Positions 1 to 5,849 of a stretch of 5,849 bases of DNA are shown here, piece after piece. The DNA is from Chloracidobacterium sp. UBA7659 (GTDB lineage Bacteria > Acidobacteriota > Blastocatellia > Pyrinomonadales > Pyrinomonadaceae), in the NCBI GenBank assembly GCA_002483395.1, contig DLHV01000150.1, positions 10,513 to 16,361 of the forward strand, in the 5' to 3' direction. The notes under the pieces are model-generated. The model saw nothing but the letters and a program-made list of their open reading frames with translations, made no database searches and was not told the DNA's origin. Positions within the stretch are counted from its first letter, which is position 1. Each line of letters starts with the position of its first letter. The position numbers were made by a program, and so were the translations under genes.

Positions 1-119
1 GAGACGGCTCCCTCCTAAACATCAGCGAGATGCATGGAGAAGGCATCGTCCAGACCACAAACTGCCGCAGAAGAGCATCATCTTAATTGTGGACAGGTAG
101 CGAAAGCTATAGTGGTAAG
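1..119 (+). ncRNA. Group I intron in tRNA-Leu, 3' portion (5' part lies outside the window)
   Basis: This is a self-splicing type intron cut by the left edge. The end of the core is visible. GACG at 3-6 can pair with CGTC at 47-50 as P7. CTCC at 12-15 can pair with GGAG at 36-39 as P8, enclosing a smaller hairpin (20-23 with 29-32). The stretch AAGGCATCGTCC (40-51) corresponds to the conserved S element of group I introns. TAGC-GAAA-GCTA (98-109) is a P9-type stem with a GNRA loop, and the intron ends in G119, as group I introns do. From memory, the 3' end closely follows the Anabaena tRNA-Leu(UAA) intron, which also has a TAGCGAAAGCT segment shortly before a terminal G joined to AAAATCC. An extra stem (55-60 with 87-92) enlarges the P9 region. 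The internal guide sequence, P3-P6 and the 5' splice site cannot be seen. No ORF is evident in this part. Family-level assignment is firm; exact pairings are my proposal. Confidence 0.85.
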
Positions 120-171
<52 letters not shown>

Positions 172-182
172 CGATCGAAAGG

Positions 183-220
183 AAAGCTGTATGAAAACAA
201 GATTTTCAGGCGGCTTTTTT
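183..220 (+). terminator. Rho-independent terminator of the tRNA-Leu gene
   Basis: A 15-position stem (183-197 with 203-217) has a single A-G mismatch, two G-T pairs and a 5-nt loop (198-202). It runs into a T tract at 215-220. It starts 12 bases after the encoded CCA, the expected place for the tRNA transcript to end. Confidence 0.8.
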
Positions 221-227
221 GTATGTA

Positions 228-249
228 CGACAGACTGCCGAGTCTGTCG
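228..249. repeat. Perfect 9-bp inverted repeat in the convergent gap
   Basis: CGACAGACT (228-236), a GCCG loop and AGTCTGTCG (241-249) form a perfect hairpin. No T run follows on either side, so it is not a classical intrinsic terminator. It lies between the tRNA terminator and the argB stop and could back up termination or stabilise a transcript end. Confidence 0.6.
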
Positions 250-286
250 CCAACACTGGATTAGTTTGGCTTATACCAACGTTGAT

Positions 287-308
287 GAACAGGCTCGCCA
301 GCCTGTTC
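287..308 (-). terminator. Hairpin at the end of argB, possible terminator without a U tract
   Basis: GAACAGGCT (287-295), a CGCC loop and AGCCTGTTC (300-308) form a perfect 9-bp stem. Its arm reaches into the argB stop codon (complement of 308-310). Read in the argB direction it is followed by ATCAACG rather than a T run, so it is at best an atypical terminator or a 3'-end protecting structure. It has the same stem and loop length as the hairpin at 228-249 but a different sequence. Confidence 0.5.
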
Positions 309-1198
309 TACGATGCGACGATCATTGTTCCGGTTCCTTCATCGGTAAACACTTCGGAAAGCAAGGCATTTCGGGTTGTTCCGCTGATAATATGAGCCGC
401 ATGGACGCCGCGATCAAGAAGCGAAACAAGGCTTTGCAGTTTTGGTATCATACCGCCCGTAGCCTGGCCGCCGGTGATCAGATCGGCTGCCTCTGCGGAA
501 GTTACGCGAGAGATCTTTGTGCGTTCGTCGTCGGCGTTGAGATAAATTCCATTGACGTCAGATAGCAGAATAAGCTTTTCCGCTTTTAATCCCACCGCGA
601 TCTCCGCCGCGATTGTGTCGGCGTTGATGTTATAGATCTTACCGTCGTCGTCCGCACCCAGTGACGATATAACCGGCATATAATCGTTTTCGAGCAAGAG
701 GTTGATAAGCCGCGACTTGATCTCGACGATATCGCCGACGTGGCCGAAATCGATGGTTGCCGTCTCGCCGGTCGCACGGTCGGTTATATCCTTCGGAGGT
801 CTGCGGACCGCGCTGACGACGCCTCCGTCGATGCCGGAAAGACCGACGGCCTCGATACCGCGTCGGCGAAGCTCAGCCAGAATTTCCGTATTGATCTTCC
901 CGCGAAAGATCATCTTGGCAAGCTCAAGCGTGTCGTCGTCGGTAACGCGGCGGCCTTCGATAACGGTTTGCACCACGCCTAGCTTTTTCGCGAGTTCGGT
1001 CAGCTGCTTTCCGCCGCCGTGAATGACGCAAACGCGAATACCGACCTGGTGCATCAGGGCAAGCTCTTCGGCAAGCGACGCGAGGTTCTCTTTATCTTCC
1101 GTCACTTTGCCAGAGATTTTAACGACAAAGGTCTGTCCCTTAAATCGTTGAATATAAGGGAGCGATTCGCGCAAAAGATCCAAATTTTCCTGGTTCAT
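308..1198 (-). CDS. argB: Acetylglutamate kinase (predicted arginine-sensitive type)
   Basis: The 296-residue protein phosphorylates N-acetyl-L-glutamate with ATP in the cytoplasm, the second step of arginine synthesis. Amino acid kinase motifs appear in order: K27-I-S-G30 (usually K-Y-G-G), H60-G-G-G63, G82-R-R-V-T-D87, G119-L-S-G-I-D-G-G126, N190-I-N-A-D194, L211-L-S-D-V-N-G217 and G248-G-M-I-P-K253. K27, D194 and K253 match the catalytic residues known from the E. coli enzyme, so it should be active. The N-terminal segment (RESLPYIQRFKGQT, residues 10-23) resembles the extra helix of hexameric, arginine-inhibited kinases such as that of Pseudomonas, and the C-terminus (FTDEGTGTMI) fits too; feedback inhibition is therefore inferred. 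I chose the ATG at 1196-1198 because it places this helix at the N-terminus. An in-frame ATG at 1304-1306 would add 36 residues unlike the family, encoded partly by a palindromic repeat. No strong Shine-Dalgarno is visible. The first P-loop glycine is replaced by Ser29. The gene stands alone: divergent from gltB, convergent with tRNA-Leu. Confidence 0.92.
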   Translation of the reverse strand: MNQENLDLLRESLPYIQRFKGQTFVVKISGKVTEDKENLASLAEELALMHQVGIRVCVIHGGGKQLTELAKKLGVVQTVIEGRRVTDDDTLELAKMIFRGKINTEILAELRRRGIEAVGLSGIDGGVVSAVRRPPKDITDRATGETATIDFGHVGDIVEIKSRLINLLLENDYMPVISSLGADDDGKIYNINADTIAAEIAVGLKAEKLILLSDVNGIYLNADDERTKISRVTSAEAADLITGGQATGGMIPKLQSLVSLLDRGVHAAHIISGTTRNALLSEVFTDEGTGTMIVAS

Positions 1199-1299
1199 AA
1201 ATACTGGTAAATGTAGCAGGTTAAAGATCAAACCGCTATTGAGAAATAGTAGATGTAGGTCTATTGGTTTGCGCAATGAGGGGCTGTTTTGATCGGTTA

Positions 1300-1328
1300 G
1301 CTCCATCGGAGCGTTCTGTTTGCAGTAA
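1300..1328 (-). repeat. Short palindromic repeat, copy 1 (minus orientation)
   Basis: Read on the minus strand the unit is TACTGCAAACAG, AACGC, then a GCTCC-GAT-GGAGC hairpin. It matches the plus-strand unit at 1441-1470 in both the ACAAACAG-like flank and the CGC-plus-hairpin half. Stem bases are 1300-1304 and 1308-1312. The hairpin base pairs differ between copies but stay paired, as in REP-like elements. Confidence 0.65.
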
Positions 1329-1343
1329 ATCGAAAGTAAATCG
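1324..1343 (+). repeat. Tandem 9-base direct repeat
   Basis: AGTAAATCG occurs at 1324-1332 and again at 1335-1343, an 11-base period between palindromic copies 1 and 2. The spacing is about one helical turn. It may be a protein site on the argB side or simply repeat debris. Confidence 0.35.
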
Positions 1344-1349
1344 TGAATT

Positions 1350-1375
1350 AAGCCCTGTCAGGGCGACCTGTAAAA
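1350..1375 (-). repeat. Short palindromic repeat, copy 2 (minus orientation)
   Basis: On the minus strand the unit reads TTTTACAGGTCGCCC followed by the rest of a hairpin. The stem is GCCCT (1352-1356) with AGGGC (1360-1364) and a 3-nt loop. It shares ACAGG-N-CGC plus the adjoining G+C-rich hairpin with the other copies and has the same orientation as copy 1. Confidence 0.65.
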
Positions 1376-1391
1376 TCGCGAGCATCCAATA

Positions 1392-1420
1392 TTATCATCA
1401 GGCCGCTTCCTACGGGAGCT
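1392..1420 (+). repeat. Short palindromic repeat, copy 3 (plus orientation)
   Basis: TATCATCAGGCCGC leads into a GCTTCC-TAC-GGGAGC hairpin (stem 1405-1410 with 1414-1419, one T-G pair). CAGG-N-CGC and the hairpin position match copy 4; the upstream TACAAA-like flank is degenerate. Confidence 0.55.
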
Positions 1421-1440
1421 TGAAATATTCTTCCGATCCG

Positions 1441-1470
1441 GTCTACAAACAGGACGCCCCGAATGGGGCT
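1441..1470 (+). repeat. Short palindromic repeat, copy 4 (plus orientation)
   Basis: GTCTACAAACAGGACGC leads into a GCCCC-GAAT-GGGGC hairpin (1456-1460 with 1465-1469). This copy has the most complete flank and I used it as the reference for the other three. Confidence 0.65.
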
Positions 1471-1495
1471 GCGAATACCTGAAAACGCATATCGA

Positions 1496-1523
1496 ATGTC
1501 ACTATAACGTAAAGTTATCACAT
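1496..1523. promoter_or_regulatory. Inverted repeat upstream of the gltB promoter, possible operator
   Basis: ATAAC (1504-1508) and GTTAT (1514-1518) are inverted around GTAAA. An outer pair, ATGT (1496-1499) and ACAT (1520-1523), extends it asymmetrically. It sits just upstream of the proposed -35 box, where an activator or repressor could bind. I cannot assign it to a known regulator; it does not fit the NtcA spacing GTA-N8-TAC. Confidence 0.3.
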
Positions 1524-1539
1524 CTACAATAAAATTACT

Positions 1540-1567
1540 TTTACGAATCCAATATATATGCTATAAG
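1540..1567 (+). promoter_or_regulatory. Sigma70-type promoter for gltB
   Basis: A -35 like box, TTTACG (1540-1545, 4 of 6 to TTGACA), lies 16 bases before TATAAG (1562-1567, 5 of 6 to TATAAT). The -10 is preceded by TG at 1559-1560, making an extended -10. Transcription would start near 1574, giving a short leader before the ribosome binding site at 1586. The surroundings are strongly A+T-rich. Confidence 0.55.
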
Positions 1568-1585
1568 GTAACTACTCAAATTTGC

Positions 1586-1589
1586 GGAG
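1586..1589 (+). promoter_or_regulatory. Ribosome binding site of the gltB leader ORF
   Basis: GGAG lies five bases before the ATG at 1595. It is the only good Shine-Dalgarno between the promoter and gltB. The gltB start itself is preceded by ATT repeats and has none. Confidence 0.6.
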
Positions 1590-1594
1590 TGGAA

Positions 1595-1636
1595 ATGTAC
1601 GTAACGAACGACAGCATTATTATTATTTTGATTTGA
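1595..1636 (+). CDS. 13-residue leader peptide ORF overlapping the gltB start
   Basis: The ORF encodes [13 protein letters not shown] and ends in TGA at 1634-1636; the final A is also the first base of the gltB ATG (TGATG). It has a proper GGAG ribosome site, while gltB lacks one, so ribosomes terminating here could restart on gltB (translational coupling). Four consecutive ATT isoleucine codons (1616-1627) form a small trinucleotide repeat. An attenuation role is conceivable but no terminator-antiterminator pair is visible. Alternatives: a chance ORF, or a sequencing slip in the ATT/T run that hides a longer GltB N-terminus. The family's N-terminal propeptide is variable, so sequence alone does not decide. 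Confidence 0.45.
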   Translation: MYVTNDSIIIILI

Positions 1637-4600
1637 TGATGGAAAGCGGCCTGACTTTCTCTAATGCTTATGGTTTATACGATCCGCAATTTGAACACGA
1701 CTCTTGCGGCGTAGGTCTCATTGCGGACATCAGTGGCCGCAAATCCCACCGGATAGTTGAAGATTCCCTCAAAATTCTGTGTCGAATGAACCATCGCGGC
1801 GCGCGTGGTTGCGAGGAAAATACCGGTGACGGTGCCGGAGTTTTGACGCAGATCCCTCATAAGTTCTTCCTTAGCGAATGCGTTAAACTCGGAATCTCCC
1901 TGCCGGAACCTCAGGATTACGCGGTCGGCATGTTATTTTTACCGACCGATGCAGAGAAACGGGCATTTTGCGAACAGATATTAGTAACAACGATAAATGA
2001 GGAAGGCCAGCGTTTCCTCGGCTGGCGTGACGTACCGACGGACAACATCTCTTTGGGCGAATCTGCAAAAAGATCACAGCCTTTTATCAGGCAAATCTTT
2101 ATCGGCAAGGGCGACAGCATCGCCGACAATGCTCATTTTGAACGTAAGCTTTTTGTAATTCGCCGCTGGGCAAAAGAGCTGATGACACGGGCCGATAAAA
2201 AGCTCGCCGATCAATTTTACGTCGCCAGCCTTTCATCACGAACTATCGTTTACAAGGGAATGTTGACGACCGAGCAGGTCGAATGGTTTTACCCGGACCT
2301 GTCGGACGCGGATTTTGAAAGCGGCCTTGCGTTGGTGCATTCGCGTTTCAGCACGAACACGCTGCCCAATTGGAACCGGGCACAGCCGCTGCGGTACATC
2401 GCCCACAACGGCGAGATCAACACGCTGCGGGGAAACGTCAACTGGATGGCGGCCCGTGAAACGAGGATGCACTCGACGCTATTTGGAGACGACCTCCAAA
2501 AGGTCTTTCATGTCATCGATTACGACACGAGTGATTCCGGGGCGTTCGATAACTCGCTTGAGTTTCTAACCTTAGCGGGCCGCGATCTGCCGCACGCGAT
2601 CATGATGATGATCCCGGAGCCGATGTTCGACGGCGATAAAATGAGCGACGAAAAGCGCTCTTTTTACGAATTTCATTCGTGCCTGATGGAGCCGTGGGAC
2701 GGGCCGGCGTCAATCACTTTTACGGACGGCGAGATCGTTGGCGGCGTGCTCGACAGGAACGGGCTGCGGCCGTCGCGATACTGCGTGACAAAGGACGGCC
2801 TCGTCGTAATGGCGTCGGAGACGGGCGTGCTGGCGATCGATCCGGCCGATGTAGTCAAAAAAGGACGCCTTCAGCCGGGCAAAATGTTCCTGATCGACAC
2901 GCGGGCAGGGCGTATTGTCGATGATGAGGAGATCAAGGACAGAGTCAGCAAAGCCCAACCGTATCGCCAATGGCTCGATGATAATCTCATCAGCATCAAC
3001 GATATTCCAAAGCCGCCGTTTGTTCACGAACCCGATCACGAAACCGTTCTTGCTCGACAGCGCGCTTTCGGCTACACGGACGAAGAGTTAAGGATATTGC
3101 TGGCGCCGATGTTCGAAACCGGTGCTGAAGCCATCGGCTCGATGGGCAACGACACGCCTCTAGCTGTGCTTTCTAAAAAGCCGCAGCTTATTTACAACTA
3201 TTTCAAGCAGCTTTTTGCGCAGGTCACAAACCCGCCGATCGATGCCATCCGCGAAGAGATCGTTACCTCGACCGACACGATGATCGGGCCGGAAGACAAC
3301 ATTCTGGAACCTGTGCCAACATGCGCACGGCAGATAAAACTCAACTCTTTTATTCTCGACAATACCGAGCTTGAAAAGCTGAGGTTATTGGGCGATTCGG
3401 AAAGCGAGTTCGGCAAATTCGGATTCAGGTCGATCACGATTCCGATGCTTTTTGACCGCAAACACGGAGCACAGGGTCTGGAATGGGCGCTTGACACGCT
3501 GTGTCATCTCTCAAGTAAAGCGATCGCGGACGGATACGACATTCTTATCTTGTCTGACCGGCAAATGAGCGAATATCGCGTACCTATTCCGGCGTTGCTC
3601 GCCGTGTCGGCCGTCCATCATCACCTGATTCGCGAAGGCACGCGGACGCATGCCGGCTTTGTTTTGGAAAGCGGTGAGCCGCGCGAAGTACACCATTTTG
3701 CACTGCTGCTTGGATACGGTGCGACGGCGATTAATCCTTACCTCGCGTTCGAGACGATCCACGATCAGATATTGAATGGCGATCTTGACATCGAAACCAC
3801 GAAAGCCGAGCAGAATTATACAAAGGCCGTCAATAAAGGCGTTGTTAAAATCTTGTCGAAGATGGGGATTTCGACGATCCAGAGCTATCTCGGTGCACAG
3901 GTTTTTGAGATCCTCGGGTTAAAGAAACAATTCGTCAAAAAATACTTTACTCGTACGCCGTCTCGAATCGGCGGGATCGGGCTGGATGAGATCGCCAACG
4001 AATCGCTTGCACGGCATAAACGAGCCTTTTTCCCAGATGTTAACGATGACACTCTGGAAATCGGCGGTAACTATCAGTGGCGGCAGTCGGGAGAGAGCCA
4101 TCGTTACAGCCCGGAATCGATACATCTTTTGCAAAAAGCTTGCCGATCCGGCGACTACACGATTTTCAAGAAATACAGCGCACTGCTAAACGACCAAACG
4201 CAGCGGCAGGGAACTCTGCGGGGTTTGCTGAAATTTAAGGAAGGCTCGATGGCGATATCACTCGACGAAGTTGAAAGCGTTGACGAAATACTGAAACGAT
4301 TCAAGACAGGTGCAATGTCTTACGGATCGATCAGCGCGGAGGCCCACGAAGCTCTGGCGATTGCGATGAACCGGATCGGAGGCCGCAGCAATACCGGCGA
4401 AGGCGGCGAGGATGCCGAGCGGTACGAAACGCTTCCGAACGGCGACCGAAGGGTTAGCAAAATAAAACAGGTGGCATCGGGACGTTTTGGTGTGACGAGC
4501 CACTATTTGGTCAATGCAGAGGAGCTTCAGATAAAGATCGCCCAGGGCGCCAAGCCGGGCGAAGGCGGACAGTTGCCGGGAAATAAGGTCTATCCCTGGA

Positions 4601-5849
4601 TCGCGAAAACTCGTTATTCGACGCCCGGTGTCGGGCTGATATCGCCGCCGCCGCATCATGACATTTATTCGATCGAAGACCTCGCCCAGCTTATTTTCGA
4701 TCTGAAAAACGCCAATGAAAATGCCCGCATCAGCGTGAAACTTGTTGCCGAAGCGGGTGTCGGAACCGTCGCGGCGGGCGTTGCCAAGGCCAAGGCCGAG
4801 GTAATTTTGATAAGCGGGCACGACGGCGGAACCGGCGCATCGCCGCAAACGAGCATTAAGCACGCCGGCGTTCCATGGGAGATCGGCTTAGCGGAAACGC
4901 ATCAAACCTTATTGCTGAATAACCTGCGGGGCCGTGTCCGGCTGGAAACAGACGGCCAGCTTATGACGGGCCGGGACGTCGTTATCGCTGCTCTGCTCGG
5001 AGCCGAAGAATTCGGTTTTTCGACCGCGCCGCTCGTCACGCTCGGATGTGTAATGATGCGCGTATGTCACCTCAATACGTGTCCGGTTGGCGTCGCTACA
5101 CAGGACCCCCGACTGCGCGAGAAATTTTCGGGCGATCCGCAAAATGTCGTCAATTTCATGTGGTTCATCGCCGAGGAAATACGCGAGTTCATGGCGGAAC
5201 TCGGATTCCGGAGTGTAAACGAAATGATCGGGCGTTCTGATCTTCTCTATGGCGATGAAAATGAACGAGGCATTGACATGTCGCAGGTATTGTTCAGGCC
5301 TGGCGTTTCTGCTGATCACGCCCGTTACCAGCAATCAAAACAGGATTTTGTACTCGAAAAAACATTGGACAAAACAAAGCTTGTGGATGTATGCCGTCCT
5401 GCCCTCGAAATGGGTGGAACGGTGTCGGCGGAATTCCCTATTGAAAATACGGACCGTGCCATCGGTACAATTTTGGGCAGTGAAATATCCCGAAAGTATG
5501 GGGCAATGGGCTTGCCGGACGACACAATTAGGCTAAAATTCAACGGCTCTGCCGGACAAAGCTTCGGTGCATTCGTGCCGAAGGGAATGTCGCTGACGCT
5601 TGAAGGCGACGCGAACGACTATCTCGGCAAAGGCCTTTCGGGCGGCAAGATCGTCGCCTTTCCACCGAGATCGGCTAAGTTTACCTCGCACGAAAATATC
5701 ATCGTCGGCAACACCGTGTTGTACGGTGCCACCGGTGGCGAGGCCTTCTTCCGCGGCGTGGCCGGCGAGCGCTTCGGCGTGCGCTTGTCCGGTGCCAGTG
5801 CGGTGGTCGAGGGGACCGGGGACCATGGCTGCGAGTACATGACCGGCGG
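1636..5849 (+). CDS. gltB: Glutamate synthase large (alpha) subunit, NADPH type, C-terminus cut by window edge
   Basis: The enzyme converts glutamine plus 2-oxoglutarate into two glutamates in the cytoplasm, normally with the electron-supplying subunit GltD. 1404 complete codons are visible; the E. coli protein is about 1500 residues, so roughly 100 are missing. The Ntn amidotransferase domain begins at Cys24, the nucleophile exposed after removal of a 23-residue propeptide. It includes T63-G-D-G-A-G68, H235-S-R-F-S-T-N241, H257-N-G-E-I-N262 and L372-D-R-N-G-L-R-P379. The central domain spans about 475-795. The FMN synthase domain has S895-Y-G-S898, G915-G-R-S-N-T-G921, K973-P-G-E-G-G-Q979, K1035 and H1062-D-G-G-T-G1067. 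The 3Fe-4S cysteines are C1138, C1144 and C1149 (C-x5-C-x4-C). The beta-helix domain starts near 1260. The short run from E925 to [11 protein letters not shown] lacks the roughly 25-residue ferredoxin loop of cyanobacterial and plastid enzymes, which favours the NADPH type. Start: tandem ATGs at 1636 and 1639; 1636 overlaps the leader stop. The last 149 bases differ in composition. Confidence 0.95.
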   Translation, partial: MMESGLTFSNAYGLYDPQFEHDSCGVGLIADISGRKSHRIVEDSLKILCRMNHRGARGCEENTGDGAGVLTQIPHKFFLSECVKLGISLPEPQDYAVGMLFLPTDAEKRAFCEQILVTTINEEGQRFLGWRDVPTDNISLGESAKRSQPFIRQIFIGKGDSIADNAHFERKLFVIRRWAKELMTRADKKLADQFYVASLSSRTIVYKGMLTTEQVEWFYPDLSDADFESGLALVHSRFSTNTLPNWNRAQPLRYIAHNGEINTLRGNVNWMAARETRMHSTLFGDDLQKVFHVIDYDTSDSGAFDNSLEFLTLAGRDLPHAIMMMIPEPMFDGDKMSDEKRSFYEFHSCLMEPWDGPASITFTDGEIVGGVLDRNGLRPSRYCVTKDGLVVMASETGVLAIDPADVVKKGRLQPGKMFLIDTRAGRIVDDEEIKDRVSKAQPYRQWLDDNLISINDIPKPPFVHEPDHETVLARQRAFGYTDEELRILLAPMFETGAEAIGSMGNDTPLAVLSKKPQLIYNYFKQLFAQVTNPPIDAIREEIVTSTDTMIGPEDNILEPVPTCARQIKLNSFILDNTELEKLRLLGDSESEFGKFGFRSITIPMLFDRKHGAQGLEWALDTLCHLSSKAIADGYDILILSDRQMSEYRVPIPALLAVSAVHHHLIREGTRTHAGFVLESGEPREVHHFALLLGYGATAINPYLAFETIHDQILNGDLDIETTKAEQNYTKAVNKGVVKILSKMGISTIQSYLGAQVFEILGLKKQFVKKYFTRTPSRIGGIGLDEIANESLARHKRAFFPDVNDDTLEIGGNYQWRQSGESHRYSPESIHLLQKACRSGDYTIFKKYSALLNDQTQRQGTLRGLLKFKEGSMAISLDEVESVDEILKRFKTGAMSYGSISAEAHEALAIAMNRIGGRSNTGEGGEDAERYETLPNGDRRVSKIKQVASGRFGVTSHYLVNAEELQIKIAQGAKPGEGGQLPGNKVYPWIAKTRYSTPGVGLISPPPHHDIYSIEDLAQLIFDLKNANENARISVKLVAEAGVGTVAAGVAKAKAEVILISGHDGGTGASPQTSIKHAGVPWEIGLAETHQTLLLNNLRGRVRLETDGQLMTGRDVVIAALLGAEEFGFSTAPLVTLGCVMMRVCHLNTCPVGVATQDPRLREKFSGDPQNVVNFMWFIAEEIREFMAELGFRSVNEMIGRSDLLYGDENERGIDMSQVLFRPGVSADHARYQQSKQDFVLEKTLDKTKLVDVCRPALEMGGTVSAEFPIENTDRAIGTILGSEISRKYGAMGLPDDTIRLKFNGSAGQSFGAFVPKGMSLTLEGDANDYLGKGLSGGKIVAFPPRSAKFTSHENIIVGNTVLYGATGGEAFFRGVAGERFGVRLSGASAVVEGTGDHGCEYMTG

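Larger units (their letters stand above)
1199..1594. other. Divergent intergenic region between argB and gltB
   Basis: This region of about 400 bases has no convincing gene; the open frames crossing it contain palindromic repeats and match no family I know. The argB-proximal part (1199-1299) must hold the argB promoter, but I see only weak candidates there. It includes a small hairpin, CTATT-GAGA-AATAG at 1236-1249. The middle (1300-1470) is a cluster of short palindromic units listed separately. The A+T-rich part (1496-1594) carries the gltB control signals. Confidence 0.7.

Noticed and set aside
1271..1288. Possible fifth palindromic unit (GAGGGGCTG)
   Set aside because: Only the GGGGCTG end resembles copy 4; there is no paired left arm and no CAGG half.
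1199..1306. 36-residue N-terminal extension of ArgB from the ATG at 1304-1306
   Set aside because: The extension has no family similarity, overlaps a palindromic repeat, and the ATG at 1196-1198 gives a normal-length enzyme.
1300..1470. CRISPR array
   Set aside because: Units are in both orientations, unevenly spaced and divergent in sequence, and have no uniform spacers.
1264..1482. 72-codon open frame on the plus strand in the intergenic region
   Set aside because: It consists largely of the four palindromic units, has no convincing ribosome site and no recognisable product.
4258..5334. Long open frames on the minus strand inside gltB
   Set aside because: They are opposite-strand shadows of a gene whose plus-strand product matches GltB motif by motif.

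Overview
The window looks like a bacterial chromosome segment of roughly 50% G+C. It holds three expressed units: the 3' part of an intron-containing tRNA-Leu gene (+ strand), argB (acetylglutamate kinase, - strand), and most of gltB (glutamate synthase large subunit, + strand), which runs off the right edge. The tRNA intron resembles the group I intron of cyanobacterial and plastid tRNA-Leu(UAA). The two proteins do not look cyanobacterial: GltB lacks the ferredoxin loop and ArgB has a divergent P-loop. My tentative guess is an Acidobacteriota-like or other non-cyanobacterial lineage, but nothing here proves that.

Region by region: 1-119 is the end of a group I intron (P7 to P9 and the terminal G). 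120-171 is the 3' exon of tRNA-Leu, with a long variable arm, T arm and encoded CCA. A rho-independent terminator follows at 183-220. The gap to argB holds two perfect 9-bp hairpins, at 228-249 and 287-308, the second overlapping the argB stop codon. argB occupies 308-1198 on the minus strand and converges on the tRNA gene.

The 437-base space between the divergent argB and gltB genes contains a cluster of four related short palindromic units, two in each orientation (1300-1470). After it come an inverted repeat, a sigma70-type promoter with an extended -10, and a 13-codon leader ORF with a good ribosome binding site. The leader's stop codon overlaps the gltB start (TGATG). gltB then reads without interruption to the window end: Ntn amidotransferase domain, central domain, FMN and 3Fe-4S synthase domain, and most of the C-terminal beta-helix.

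Metabolically, GltB (with GltD, presumably beyond the right edge) makes glutamate from glutamine and 2-oxoglutarate. ArgB commits acetylated glutamate to arginine. The divergent pair therefore joins a glutamate-making and a glutamate-consuming step. The last 149 bases are sharply richer in G+C than the rest of gltB and deserve an assembly check.
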